51,051 nt of DNA from an uncultured Sulfolobales archaeon (GTDB lineage: Archaea; Thermoproteota; Thermoprotei_A; Sulfolobales; NBVN01), in contig CALIBI010000010.1 of assembly GCA_938045815.1 (NCBI GenBank), positions 1-51,051 of the forward strand. Reading direction: 5' to 3'. The first letter of the stretch is position 1. Each line of letters begins with the position of its first letter. The position numbers were made by a program, and so were the translations under genes. Below are positions 10,411 through 19,660 of this stretch, piece after piece. The notes under the pieces are model-generated. The model ran no database searches and was not told the DNA's origin. It worked only from the letters and a program-made list of their open reading frames with translations.

Positions 10411-10668
10411 TTGATGTGGGTTGGGAGTATGTGTGAGCTGACTGTGAGGTTGAGTAGCGGTAAGGAAGTAGTGGTTACTGAGGATGTTTTGGGCACCATA
10501 TATAAGTATATGAGGTTCTCACTAACTCTTGAGGAACTCGCGCGTGAGTTAGGTCTTGAGAATTGGGAGGAAGCTTACGATTTGGTGAAGAGATTCCCGG
10601 CTTGGGTAGCATGGACACCACCGTCTTTCTTTAGGTACATAAAAGAGAAACTATGTGTTGAGAAGTGA
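10411..10668 (+). CDS. Small conserved-looking archaeal protein of unknown function
   Basis: 85 aa ORF with coherent composition; start could be the ATG at 10429. Confidence 0.6.
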   Translation: MMWVGSMCELTVRLSSGKEVVVTEDVLGTIYKYMRFSLTLEELARELGLENWEEAYDLVKRFPAWVAWTPPSFFRYIKEKLCVEK

Positions 10669-10762
10669 GGTAGTAGGCTCGTAGGAGAGCTTCCTCTTTA
10701 AGTCGCGTAGAAACGTACGTTTTAGATTGGTTTGCCGGATAGCTTAGAATGCGTGTGCAAAT

Positions 10763-11284
10763 ATGTGTAAGCTAGAGGATTCAGCGAGCGCGAGTATTGG
10801 TGTGGAGGGGAGTATGGAGAATCTTTGCTGGCCCCCTACCTACGTAGCTACCGTAACTTACGGTAAGGAAGAATTCGCGGAGCTCGAAATAGGTGATGCT
10901 TTTTTCTCTCTAGATCCGGAAATCAAGGTTTGTAGGACTTCCTACGGGGGAGTTCTCTTAGTGAAGACTTCGTTAACTGAAGATATCGCTACTAAGTTAT
11001 TACTAGCTAACCCCCCATCAACTCTCCATAGATTTATGAAAGTCATTTTTTGTTGTGAATCCACTAGATTAGCTGAGTGTTTAAGAAACAACATTACGGT
11101 TTTGTCTGGAATCAATTTTAGCTCCCTACGTGTTAGTGAGAGGTCGGGCGTGAGTCACGAATATATCGTTGAACTACTCAATACTGTGGGGTACCGACTG
11201 AGTCGAGGTAAGCAAGGTCTTACTCTAAGCGTAGAACCCTTCAGAAGCTTCGTTTGCTTCGCTAAGCAGCTCCTTAATTTTTAA
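10763..11284 (+). CDS. Stand-alone THUMP-domain-like protein (Tan1/COG1818-like)
   Basis: Pattern [22 protein letters not shown]...[10 protein letters not shown]...[25 protein letters not shown] resembles archaeal THUMP proteins. Confidence 0.55.
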   Translation: MCKLEDSASASIGVEGSMENLCWPPTYVATVTYGKEEFAELEIGDAFFSLDPEIKVCRTSYGGVLLVKTSLTEDIATKLLLANPPSTLHRFMKVIFCCESTRLAECLRNNITVLSGINFSSLRVSERSGVSHEYIVELLNTVGYRLSRGKQGLTLSVEPFRSFVCFAKQLLNF

Positions 11285-11316
11285 AACACTTCCTTGTTTT
11301 TATTTCTGGTGGTAGT

Positions 11317-11811
11317 GTGGGTGAGCTGAGAAAGATAGAAGTAGTAGATATTCCGGTACCTCAAGGGACTAATATCGTAATAGGTCACACACACTTCATT
11401 AAGTCTGTTGAGGATATTTACGAAGCTTTGATAACTTCATCAACAGTGATTAAGTTCGGTATAGCTTTTAACGAGGCTAGTGGTGAGAGGTTAGTTAGGA
11501 GTGACGGGAACGATGAGGAACTAATTAAGTTAGCTGAGGACGCTGCTCTCAAGATAGGTGCTGGACATACTTTCGTGGTTTACTTGAGGAATGCCTGGCC
11601 CATAAACGTGTTGAACTCTCTGAAGAATGTGCAGGAGGTATGCAGGATATACACAGCAACAGCAAACCCTGTTCAAGTACTAGTTGCTGAAACTAATCAA
11701 GGTAAAGGAGTCATAGGAGTTGTTGACGGCTTCACAGTAGTTGGGGTTGAGAACGCTGAGAATAAGAAGCACCGTCACGAGTTTCTTAGGAGAATAGGTT
11801 ACAAGAAATAG
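11317..11811 (+). CDS. Adenosine-specific kinase family protein (PF04008-like)
   Basis: [87 protein letters not shown]. Confidence 0.85.
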   Translation: MGELRKIEVVDIPVPQGTNIVIGHTHFIKSVEDIYEALITSSTVIKFGIAFNEASGERLVRSDGNDEELIKLAEDAALKIGAGHTFVVYLRNAWPINVLNSLKNVQEVCRIYTATANPVQVLVAETNQGKGVIGVVDGFTVVGVENAENKKHRHEFLRRIGYKK

Positions 11812-11849
11812 GAAAAACTTACTTTCGTTTAGTTAGTGGCTGATCAACA

Positions 11850-12482
11850 ATGTTTTCTAGCGCTTTCCTTAAGTGCTTATCAAGACAAGAACTACAGGCA
11901 GGTAAGCTTAAGCTGCTCTTCTACAAAATCATTAAGGAGGCAGAAATAGAGTTCTACGAGAATAGCTTTGAGGAAGTCCTTAAATTAAGACCCAGCAGCT
12001 TAGTAAGGCGTGAAAAACTAAGAAGAATATGCAGGAATTCTGACGCGGCACTAATAAGTGGAAACAGTATAAAACTATTCGTTAATTTTAGGGAGGTTTC
12101 CCCAAGTATCCAACTACTCAAAATACCCGCGGTGGTTAAGGAGATACTAATAGCTAAAGCATCAACAAGTAATAACACTACTAGCGAGGATTCAGAACCT
12201 GAGTTTATGAGTCTCAAACTAGAAACAGAAAAAATTGAGTTGAGTGAGGAACTCATAGCTTTTGATTCAGTGATTAGTGGGGATCTAGATGACAGCGTGT
12301 ACGCGTTGAAGATAGTGAGTGATAAGCTAAGTTCCGTCATAACTGTTAATGAAATAAGAAAGTATTTGAGTAAGCAAGTTAAGACCTCACTCAAGAAGCC
12401 TCCAAAGAAAAACAGAAAAAGAAAATCTAAAAGGAAAAGGAAACGTAGGAGAGGCAGGAAAACCTCCAGGAGGTCTCGCTAA
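11850..12482 (+). CDS. Uncharacterised protein with extreme Lys/Arg-rich C-terminal tail
   Basis: 210 aa ORF ending KKPPKKNRKRKSKRKRKRRRGRKTSRRSR. Confidence 0.6.
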   Translation: MFSSAFLKCLSRQELQAGKLKLLFYKIIKEAEIEFYENSFEEVLKLRPSSLVRREKLRRICRNSDAALISGNSIKLFVNFREVSPSIQLLKIPAVVKEILIAKASTSNNTTSEDSEPEFMSLKLETEKIELSEELIAFDSVISGDLDDSVYALKIVSDKLSSVITVNEIRKYLSKQVKTSLKKPPKKNRKRKSKRKRKRRRGRKTSRRSR

Positions 12483-12510
12483 TAAGTCTCACCTTAATTG
12501 TTGGTAGCCC

Positions 12511-13461
12511 TTATATGAGGAGAGCAAGCAAGGCTTTTTGTGCGTGAAGCCTGTTCTCTGCTTGATCCCATACTACCGACCAAACACCGTCTATGACCTC
12601 ATCCACTACCTCCATACCTCTTAATGCTGGTAGGCAGTGCATGAATATAGCGTCTTTCTTAGCTAGCTTCATGAGTTCAGGCGTTACTCTAAACTTACTT
12701 AAATCTCTTATTCTCTTCTCTCTTTCTGCTTCCTGACCCATGCTAACCCACACGTCCGTATAGACTACGTCAACCCCTCTAACAGCTTCATCAGGCGTTC
12801 TCACTATCTCTATTGAGGAACCAGATCTTGAGGCTTCCTCCTCAGCTATCTTAAGTATTTCTGGGTTGGGGTCGTAACCTTCCGCAGTACCTATCCTTAC
12901 ATTGACTCCTAATTTGCTTGCTGCCAGTATTAGTGAGTGAGCCACGTTATTGCCTCCATCACCCACGTAAGCTACCGTAACTCCTTTCAGTCTTCCTTTC
13001 TTCTCGTATATCGTCAACATATCTCCTACTGCTTGGCACGGGTGCTCTCTATCACTCAAGGCGTTTATGACTGGTATGTTAGCGTACCTAGCAAGCTCCT
13101 CTAAGTCACTGTGTTTATAAACTCTTGCGACGATACCGTCAACATATCTTTCCAGGACTCTTGCTGTGTCAGCTATTGTCTCGCCTCTACCGAGCTGGAG
13201 TTCCTGCCAATTAACAGTTATTGAGTGACCACCTAACTGAACTATAGCTTGCTCAAAACTAATTCTGGTTCTAGTGCTTGGTTTCTGGAAAATCATCATG
13301 ATTGTCTTACCTTTAAGTACCGGTATTATTCTCTCACCACCGTAAAACCTCTGCTTTAAGTTGTAGGCAGTGTTCAACGTAAACGTGAGTTCTTCTGACG
13401 TTAAGTCAACTATCGAGAGGAAATCCCTTCCTTTCAAGGATCTCACGAGGCTTACACCCAC
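12511..13461 (-). CDS. argF: Ornithine carbamoyltransferase
   Basis: FQKPSTRTRISFEQAI, YVDGIVARVYKHSDLEELARYANIPVINALSDREHPCQA, MHCLPA. Confidence 0.95.
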   Translation of the reverse strand: MGVSLVRSLKGRDFLSIVDLTSEELTFTLNTAYNLKQRFYGGERIIPVLKGKTIMMIFQKPSTRTRISFEQAIVQLGGHSITVNWQELQLGRGETIADTARVLERYVDGIVARVYKHSDLEELARYANIPVINALSDREHPCQAVGDMLTIYEKKGRLKGVTVAYVGDGGNNVAHSLILAASKLGVNVRIGTAEGYDPNPEILKIAEEEASRSGSSIEIVRTPDEAVRGVDVVYTDVWVSMGQEAEREKRIRDLSKFRVTPELMKLAKKDAIFMHCLPALRGMEVVDEVIDGVWSVVWDQAENRLHAQKALLALLI

Positions 13462-13518
13462 ACAATATTTAAGACGAGCAAAATAAATTTTATTTATAAC
13501 CCTAGACTCAATTAATTT

Positions 13519-14178
13519 TTGAAGATCATGAAGAAGATGATGGTACTCCTCAAAATAACTGAGGAGAGAGGCGGTGTTAAACCGGCTTTCTCACCCTACC
13601 ACGTTTTTAAGTTACTTGAGTTTCTTCACGCGCGTGGTGTTAGTAGTAGGCATGAGTTAATGAGGTTGCTAGGTCTGGGTGAAGCTAGTGTTAAGACCCT
13701 GCTTAACAGGTTGAGGGAGATTGGCCTAGTGAGTATTTCAAGACCCCACGGCACTAAACTGACGGAAGCCGGCAGAGAACTAGTAGGTAGTCTTGTTAGC
13801 ATCATAAAATTGATTCCTCACTTAAGACTTGAGAGCGTGTGTGTTAACTGCACTATCTCAGGACTCGTCTTAAGTAGTGGCTATGCTATCCTACGTAAGG
13901 TTGGTGGGGTGGTGGTTCTTAGAGATTTGATAGTTAGGGAGGGCGCGGACGGAGCATTAATACTGACGTACTCTAGAGGAACTTTTTATCTTCCTGTGAC
14001 TGGGGGTCTAGAAGAACTAGGGGATGAGGAACTACATCAGCAGTTAAGAGATTTTCATGTTCGTGATGGTGACTTAATAGTCTTGGGTATGTGTTACTCA
14101 AGCGATAGAGAGAGGTGTCTTGCGGCAGCAGTTAATGCGATCATTAAAGTCTTGAGTTTTGAGGGTAGTGAGGAGTGA
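13519..14178 (+). CDS. HTH transcriptional regulator, DUF4443-like
   Basis: N-terminal winged HTH (SRHELMRLLGLGEASVKTLLNRLREIGLVSISRPHGTKLTEAG); overlaps the downstream ATPase gene. Confidence 0.75.
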   Translation: MKIMKKMMVLLKITEERGGVKPAFSPYHVFKLLEFLHARGVSSRHELMRLLGLGEASVKTLLNRLREIGLVSISRPHGTKLTEAGRELVGSLVSIIKLIPHLRLESVCVNCTISGLVLSSGYAILRKVGGVVVLRDLIVREGADGALILTYSRGTFYLPVTGGLEELGDEELHQQLRDFHVRDGDLIVLGMCYSSDRERCLAAAVNAIIKVLSFEGSEE

Positions 14179-14855
14179 GGGGGGTAGCGCTATATACCGG
14201 GGGTAAGGATTCTCATTTCGCTCTAATGGAAGCCTTAAGAGCAGGCATACTAGTAGATTTGCTCATCATAGTTGTTCCGGCAGTCACTGATTCCTGGATG
14301 TTCCACTCTATCAACGTAGAGTTTTCTAAACTCCACGCGGACTTAATGAGTGTTGATAAGGTTGTAGTGCGTTCAGGCGGTATCAAAGAACTTGAGGTCT
14401 TAGAAGTTATTTCCAGCCTCAAGAAACTAGGTCTACGTTCTAAGTACGAATACCTAGTTTCGGGGGCCGTAGCCTCTAAGTACCAGAGAGAAAGAGTTGA
14501 TTTAATAGCTGAAGAACTCGGGTTAAACCACGTAGCGCCTTTATGGGGTCGTGATCAGAAAACCCTCCTGCTAGAGGAAGTTAAGCACATGAGCTTCATA
14601 GTCACTGCTATCCAGGCGTACGGGCTTAATATGAAGTGGTTAGGCACCACGATCAGCGAGAGTAATGTTAAGGAGTTCCTTAATGATCTTGAAAAACGTG
14701 GTATAAGTCCTGTTGGTGAGGGAGGAGAATTCGAGACTTACGTGATTTCTTCAAAACTCTTTAGGAAGGGAGGTGTTTACGTAGAGTCAGCTAGATTAAT
14801 TAAGCACCCACTACATGGGTTCGGATACTACATCATTGAATCTGCTAGAATATAA
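14175..14855 (+). CDS. Diphthine--ammonia ligase family ATP-binding protein (Dph6-like)
   Basis: ALYTGGKDSHFALMEAL PP-loop, YLVSGAVASKYQRERVDLIAEELGLNHVAPLWGRD, GEGGEFETYV. Confidence 0.88.
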   Translation: MRGVALYTGGKDSHFALMEALRAGILVDLLIIVVPAVTDSWMFHSINVEFSKLHADLMSVDKVVVRSGGIKELEVLEVISSLKKLGLRSKYEYLVSGAVASKYQRERVDLIAEELGLNHVAPLWGRDQKTLLLEEVKHMSFIVTAIQAYGLNMKWLGTTISESNVKEFLNDLEKRGISPVGEGGEFETYVISSKLFRKGGVYVESARLIKHPLHGFGYYIIESARI

Positions 14856-15093
14856 CTAACTCCTAGACAGGGGGGTGTTTGTACGGGTTTAGATCCTCAA
14901 GAACCCGAACTAATAATCAGGATCCTCAAATAATATGTGTAAGCACGGAAACTTCAAATGATTTAAAAATAATATCTGAAAACACTGAATTCAAACGGCG
15001 CACTACCCTCAAAGAACCAATAATTAATAGTGAAACAACATGAGACTATGAGATTACGGTAGTGATTGTTTCGATAGCGTTGATGATTGATGC

Positions 15094-16152
15094 TTACTTC
15101 TTAAACCAAGCGTCAAGTCCTCTGACTTGAGATTTAAGAAATTCTCTGTATGCTTTCCTCAGCCTCTCCACCGCGCCACTAACTCTATCTTCTGAGAAAT
15201 CGTGTTCTTCTACTAGGATTTTTCTTATTTGTTCGGGGTTAGGTTCGTCCCACTTGATGGTGTACGAGTCTGTTACTGGCGGGTTCAGGAATAGCTTCTT
15301 AATTTCCTCATAGTTGAAGTCTATCTTAACGTTAGGGATTGTCTTGATAGCTTTCTCAAAGCTTCCGTAAGTTTTTATTAGTTTGAGTGCTGTTTTAGGA
15401 CCCACGCCCTTAACTCCTTCGGGGTTGAAGTCTGTCCCGAGAAATATCGCTATATCTATTAGTTGTTCTCTACTCACCCCTAATTGCTTAAGTAGTGTGT
15501 CTAGCTCTATAATCTCAGGCTTTATCTCGACATACACCTCCTTACCCGGCAACTTACGTTTACCGCTAATTGTTAGGTTTCTTAAGAGTCTGGGTGTGTT
15601 GAATAAGAGTGAGTCATAGTCTTGCGAGACTGATGCCCACACATCACCTTTCCTAGCCATATGAGCAGCTTGCGCCTCACCTTCCGATGGTGCGTTTACG
15701 TAGGGTATGCCCATAGCGTTCAATAACCTCCTAGAATCTTCAACCATATCTGAGGTTAGTCTCCCAGTAGCTTGCGCGTACTTTCGTGCTTCCTCAATCC
15801 TGCCCTCCGCTATCGCTGCCTCGTACTTCTTAATGAACTCCTCTTTAATCGCTAGTCTCTCAGCGATCTCCTTAGCTTTCAGTTCAGGAGGCTTACCATC
15901 AAACACGTATACTGGTTTAAGACCTGACTCCACGAGATTAATGGTTCTGTAGAAAAGCCCGCTTAAGTGGCTCGTCACACGCCCTCTAGAATCCATTAAG
16001 GGGGTTCCGTCAGGCTGTCTTATCGCTGCCAAGAACTGGTAGAGAGCGTTATAAGCATCAATAGCTACAACCTTACCTCTTAACTCCCTCAAATCACTAA
16101 CAACCCTCACTACAGAAGTCTCCTCAATCAATTCTCTCAAATTAACACCCAT
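15094..16152 (-). CDS. fen: Flap endonuclease 1
   Basis: VAIDAYNALYQFLAAIRQPDGTPLMDSRGRVTSHLSGLFYRT, APSEGEAQAAHMARKGDVWASVSQDYDSLLF, FLGTDFNPEGVKGVGPKTAL. Confidence 0.97.
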   Translation of the reverse strand: MGVNLRELIEETSVVRVVSDLRELRGKVVAIDAYNALYQFLAAIRQPDGTPLMDSRGRVTSHLSGLFYRTINLVESGLKPVYVFDGKPPELKAKEIAERLAIKEEFIKKYEAAIAEGRIEEARKYAQATGRLTSDMVEDSRRLLNAMGIPYVNAPSEGEAQAAHMARKGDVWASVSQDYDSLLFNTPRLLRNLTISGKRKLPGKEVYVEIKPEIIELDTLLKQLGVSREQLIDIAIFLGTDFNPEGVKGVGPKTALKLIKTYGSFEKAIKTIPNVKIDFNYEEIKKLFLNPPVTDSYTIKWDEPNPEQIRKILVEEHDFSEDRVSGAVERLRKAYREFLKSQVRGLDAWFKK

Positions 16153-16317
16153 GAGAGAGTTTCACCTAACTAAACTAGGTATTCAAAGTTATTATTTAGG
16201 AATAATCCTGAACAACACGCTTCTGTGGGATTCATGATTTCTCATCCCCGTATCTCTTACCTCCATGATTAAAGATTCGTTGAGGACATTCGCTACGAAC
16301 AGTAGAGAAACGACACA

Positions 16318-16542
16318 TTAAGAATTTACTGCATTCCAAGCGACGCGCTCCTTCAGCTTACTTAACTCACCATTATTGAACACGATCTCATCACATGGTC
16401 TTATCTGTTTCACGACCTGCTCTATCCTAGTGTTAACTTCTATCGTGCTAAGTCCCTTTCCCTATTTTGTGGAGGTTTCGGGGTGAATGATTAAAGCTAT
16501 CACATCTCCCTTGACTCTCCACACATTCAGGCTTACAACCAC
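16318..16542 (-). pseudogene. Possible decayed ORF interrupted by an in-frame TAG
   Basis: Reverse strand GTG at 16542 reads VVVSLNVWRVKGDVIALIIHPETSTK*GKGLSTIEVNTRIEQVVKQIRPCDEIVFNNGELSKLKERVAWNAVNS*; in-frame TAG complement at 16462-16464. Confidence 0.4.
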
Positions 16543-16664
16543 ATACTAAGTACATCCCAACAAACACACCAAAACAACAAACCTCCACTAAATAGAGGCA
16601 GTTCTTCACTCCTAACTAAAGTCTTAAGCTCTTACAAGAAACGATTAAGTCTTGAAATCAAAGC

Positions 16665-16686
16665 TAGGGATATTCTGCTTGTTGTA
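16665..16686. repeat. Left copy of an imperfect direct repeat TAGGGATATTCTGCTTGTTGTA
   Basis: Matches 18522-18542 (TAGGGATTTCTGCTTGTTGTA) with a single 1-nt gap. Confidence 0.8.
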
Positions 16687-16813
16687 GAGATAAAGCAAAG
16701 CTGAACTTATAAAGCTAGGTCTCCTGAACACTCAGAACCTCAAGCTACGGTAATTCTACAAAAGACAAAAATTTATAGAGATACCTCCCGTATAATATAT
16801 GGGGTGTATCTGA

Positions 16814-18457
16814 ATGCGCATCACTGGAAATTTCTTACTACCTATTATCCTGATTCTCCTAATAGTAGGTTCTATTTTAGCAATTTATTACGCCATAATG
16901 GAGACCGGTAATGTAGGTCCTGGGCTTCTACTTACGTTGAGTCTTTACGACGTTGATTTTGAGGAGAAAAAGCTAGTAGACGTGACTTCTACCATACTTA
17001 ATGATCCTGATGTTCTTATGTATTTAGAGGTTAATGCTATAACTCCACCGAGTCTTGAGTGGGAGGATATAGTAACGATAGCTAGAATCACGGCGAAACC
17101 CAGAAAAACTATATTTATTCGATCAGATGAGCTGCTTGAAGTTTCGAGAATGTGGGTTTCCTTATATAGCTCGAGGCACGGAAACCCTAAAACAACGTAT
17201 TCTGGACTAATAATTAGGTTATTCATTTATAACAGTAGTTCTGGTGACGTATTATTTGAAGCATACGATTCCATATCTTATAGACCAATTGAGGTAGTAG
17301 AGGGTAAAGCAATAAAAGTTACAGCAAGCTTACTAACGAAGTCTCAAAAATTCGTAAGACTTAATGTAAAACACGGTACCGTTACGCAATACGTAGCGTC
17401 GCAAGCAAGTATTGAGGAAGATGAAGTAGAGCCTTATCGTGGGTGTCACGTATATCGAGTACTTACGGCGGAAATTAAGCCGGAAGACACGTTCTCAGAG
17501 CTTCCAAGCAGCTACTTCAGGTACGTTGACGGTCGGTACTACGTGAAAACACCAGTAATGATTGTTGAGAACGTAAACCCAGAGAGTGCTACGCTTGCTT
17601 CATCTATCTCAATAATAATGATTGGGGCGAGTTCAGGAATCTACCCTACATTCACTTCTGGAAAAATACTCGAAAAAATAAATAATGGTGTAATGCCGAA
17701 CGTAACACTATGGAAAGGTAGTGGTTTCACGTGGGGAGGATCCACCTACTACTTCTTTAATAACCTTGGTCTAGTACCACCTCTCAGTAGCGCATGGATA
17801 TGGATATGGGCCAGACCTATTTACAGAACATACGCAGTCTACAGGAGGTGTTATTTGCTTCCTCCAATATATTTGAAAGATGACGTAGAGAATTTAATCG
17901 GGGACGTATTAACTAATGGTTCGAATATCCAAGGTGGTCAGGAATACGGGTCACCGCACAGTAACTTAATGCAGGCATTCTTCAACGGCACTAATATGAC
18001 ACTACTTCAAATTCCAGATACATATACAGAAGACGGAGATCTTGACCCCGATGAAAGTATAGTGCTGGATCAAATCTTTCTGCACCTTAATACTTGCAGA
18101 GATAATCCCGGGATAGGTATTCCAGCCGGAGCAATAGCAGCACTCGCTATATGTACCAAGCTAGAACTTCCTACTAGTGAGACAGCATGTGGAACTGCTA
18201 TAGCATTCACCTCAACATTTCAACTATCATTAATATCAGTACGGAGGATATCAGTATGGAGGTCTTCCATAATGATTATTGTAATCATAACCAATAACGG
18301 AGACGTGCCCTTTATTCCAAACGATACCGATACTGATGAGATTGTGTATGTAGCTGTAAGTAAGTATCAGTATAAGGTTGACCCACCTTTATGGTGTCCT
18401 TGGTGTAGTCCTTGCTATTACAACGTTCCTACAGGAATATATTTCAAGTGTGAATAA
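16814..18457 (+). CDS. Large orphan membrane-anchored/secreted protein
   Basis: N-terminal hydrophobic segment NFLLPIILILLIVGSILAIYYAIM, many NxS/T sites, C-terminal WCPWCSPC Cys cluster; TATA-like tataatatat upstream. Confidence 0.75.
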   Translation: MRITGNFLLPIILILLIVGSILAIYYAIMETGNVGPGLLLTLSLYDVDFEEKKLVDVTSTILNDPDVLMYLEVNAITPPSLEWEDIVTIARITAKPRKTIFIRSDELLEVSRMWVSLYSSRHGNPKTTYSGLIIRLFIYNSSSGDVLFEAYDSISYRPIEVVEGKAIKVTASLLTKSQKFVRLNVKHGTVTQYVASQASIEEDEVEPYRGCHVYRVLTAEIKPEDTFSELPSSYFRYVDGRYYVKTPVMIVENVNPESATLASSISIIMIGASSGIYPTFTSGKILEKINNGVMPNVTLWKGSGFTWGGSTYYFFNNLGLVPPLSSAWIWIWARPIYRTYAVYRRCYLLPPIYLKDDVENLIGDVLTNGSNIQGGQEYGSPHSNLMQAFFNGTNMTLLQIPDTYTEDGDLDPDESIVLDQIFLHLNTCRDNPGIGIPAGAIAALAICTKLELPTSETACGTAIAFTSTFQLSLISVRRISVWRSSIMIIVIITNNGDVPFIPNDTDTDEIVYVAVSKYQYKVDPPLWCPWCSPCYYNVPTGIYFKCE

Positions 18458-18521
18458 GATCCTAAATAGTTTTTAATAATAATCTTTTGTTCCTAAATAC
18501 TTACCTCACATCCTTCCTGCT

Positions 18522-18542
18522 TAGGGATTTCTGCTTGTTGTA
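18522..18542. repeat. Right copy of the imperfect direct repeat
   Basis: TAGGGATTTCTGCTTGTTGTA, see 16665-16686. Confidence 0.8.
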
Positions 18543-18865
18543 AGTCTCGCTATCTCTACGGATTCTTAAGTAATTATTGAGCCTAGTGGAAGGAGAGAAG
18601 GTAGTATTGTTTTAGGTGGTTTAGAGATTTACTCTCATCATTACCTAGAATTATTAAAAAGATCTAGAAAGCATTCCGATTTAGTGTTTATTCTGAGGTT
18701 ACGTGTTTGTGGTTATGTTTGGGGGATTTCTCTTTACTTACTTCTTTATTAGTGGTACGACTACTCCTGGAGAGGATTCACGTAGTGTTGGGTTTGAGGG
18801 AGTGCTCTGGTGTGTGGGTGTTTAGTAGTCTTGAGATGAAACTCTTCTAAGTAATTCTGTCTTTA

Positions 18866-19660
18866 ATGCTTTTAGAGATGTTGTTAAGGGGTTTCTTAAG
18901 CTTTAAAGTGATTTTATTGATGTGGGGGTATTTAAAACTTGCGGTATTAACTCATATGAAGGTCTTGAAGTCTGGAAGAATTGCTGGGGTTGTGGATTTG
19001 ATGGATTATGACGCGATAGCTGAGGGTTATAGGAGGAGGTCTTGGGAGATAGTAGGTAAGATATTGAGATACGACACGAGATGGTTTGCTGACTTAGGTT
19101 CCGGTCCGGGACAGAATTCCAGATACTTAGCTTCTATCAATGATTTGGTGAGGGGTGTTCTAGTAGATATCTCTATTAACATGATATATAGATCTCTCAA
19201 AGAAACTCCTGAGTTTCTTCAGCATAGGCTATACCCAGTATTAGCTGATATGAGGGAATTACCGGTGAGAACAGGTTCTATGGATTCATTACTCCTCGTA
19301 GCTGCACTTCATCACGTGGTGCCTCGTGCTGATCGCTTAAGAACGTTACGTGAGTGTTATAGAGTCTTAAAGGATAATGGGTTATTACTAGTTGTTGTGT
19401 GGGCTAGGTGGCAGAAATCCTTACTCCTAGAAGTAGTGAGAGATCTGCTATCTTACGTCTTGCGTAAGAAGGAGAGTTTGTGGGATATTACTAGGTGTTC
19501 TCAAGCTGCTTGCAGAGTATACCACCTCTACAGTGTTAGAGAGCTAGAGAAAGAATTAGAAATTGCTGGATTCGAAATACTTGAGAAAGGTGTTTACGTG
19601 CCTGAGGGGAGTAAGGGACCACTAAACAAGAACTACTACTGCTTAGCAATCAAGACTTAA
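18866..19660 (+). CDS. SAM-dependent class I methyltransferase, Trm9/ABH8-like; likely true start ATG 19001
   Basis: MDYDAIAEGYRRRSWEIV, WFADLGSGPGQNSRYL, ALHHVVPRADRLRTLRECYRVLKDNGLLLVVVWARWQ. Confidence 0.75.
   Translation: MLLEMLLRGFLSFKVILLMWGYLKLAVLTHMKVLKSGRIAGVVDLMDYDAIAEGYRRRSWEIVGKILRYDTRWFADLGSGPGQNSRYLASINDLVRGVLVDISINMIYRSLKETPEFLQHRLYPVLADMRELPVRTGSMDSLLLVAALHHVVPRADRLRTLRECYRVLKDNGLLLVVVWARWQKSLLLEVVRDLLSYVLRKKESLWDITRCSQAACRVYHLYSVRELEKELEIAGFEILEKGVYVPEGSKGPLNKNYYCLAIKT

Noticed and set aside
11954-12394. 146-aa minus-strand ORF
   Set aside because: Shadow ORF antisense to 11850-12482; Leu/Ser-rich shadow composition. The same reasoning removes 7494-7829, 8016-8369, 26688-27083, 27996-28373, 34613-34927, 43264-43578, 47474-47848 and other antisense ORFs.
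15030-15095. TGATGA-rich tract (gttgatgattgatg) as a C/D RNA
   Set aside because: No D or D' boxes at appropriate spacing on either strand.
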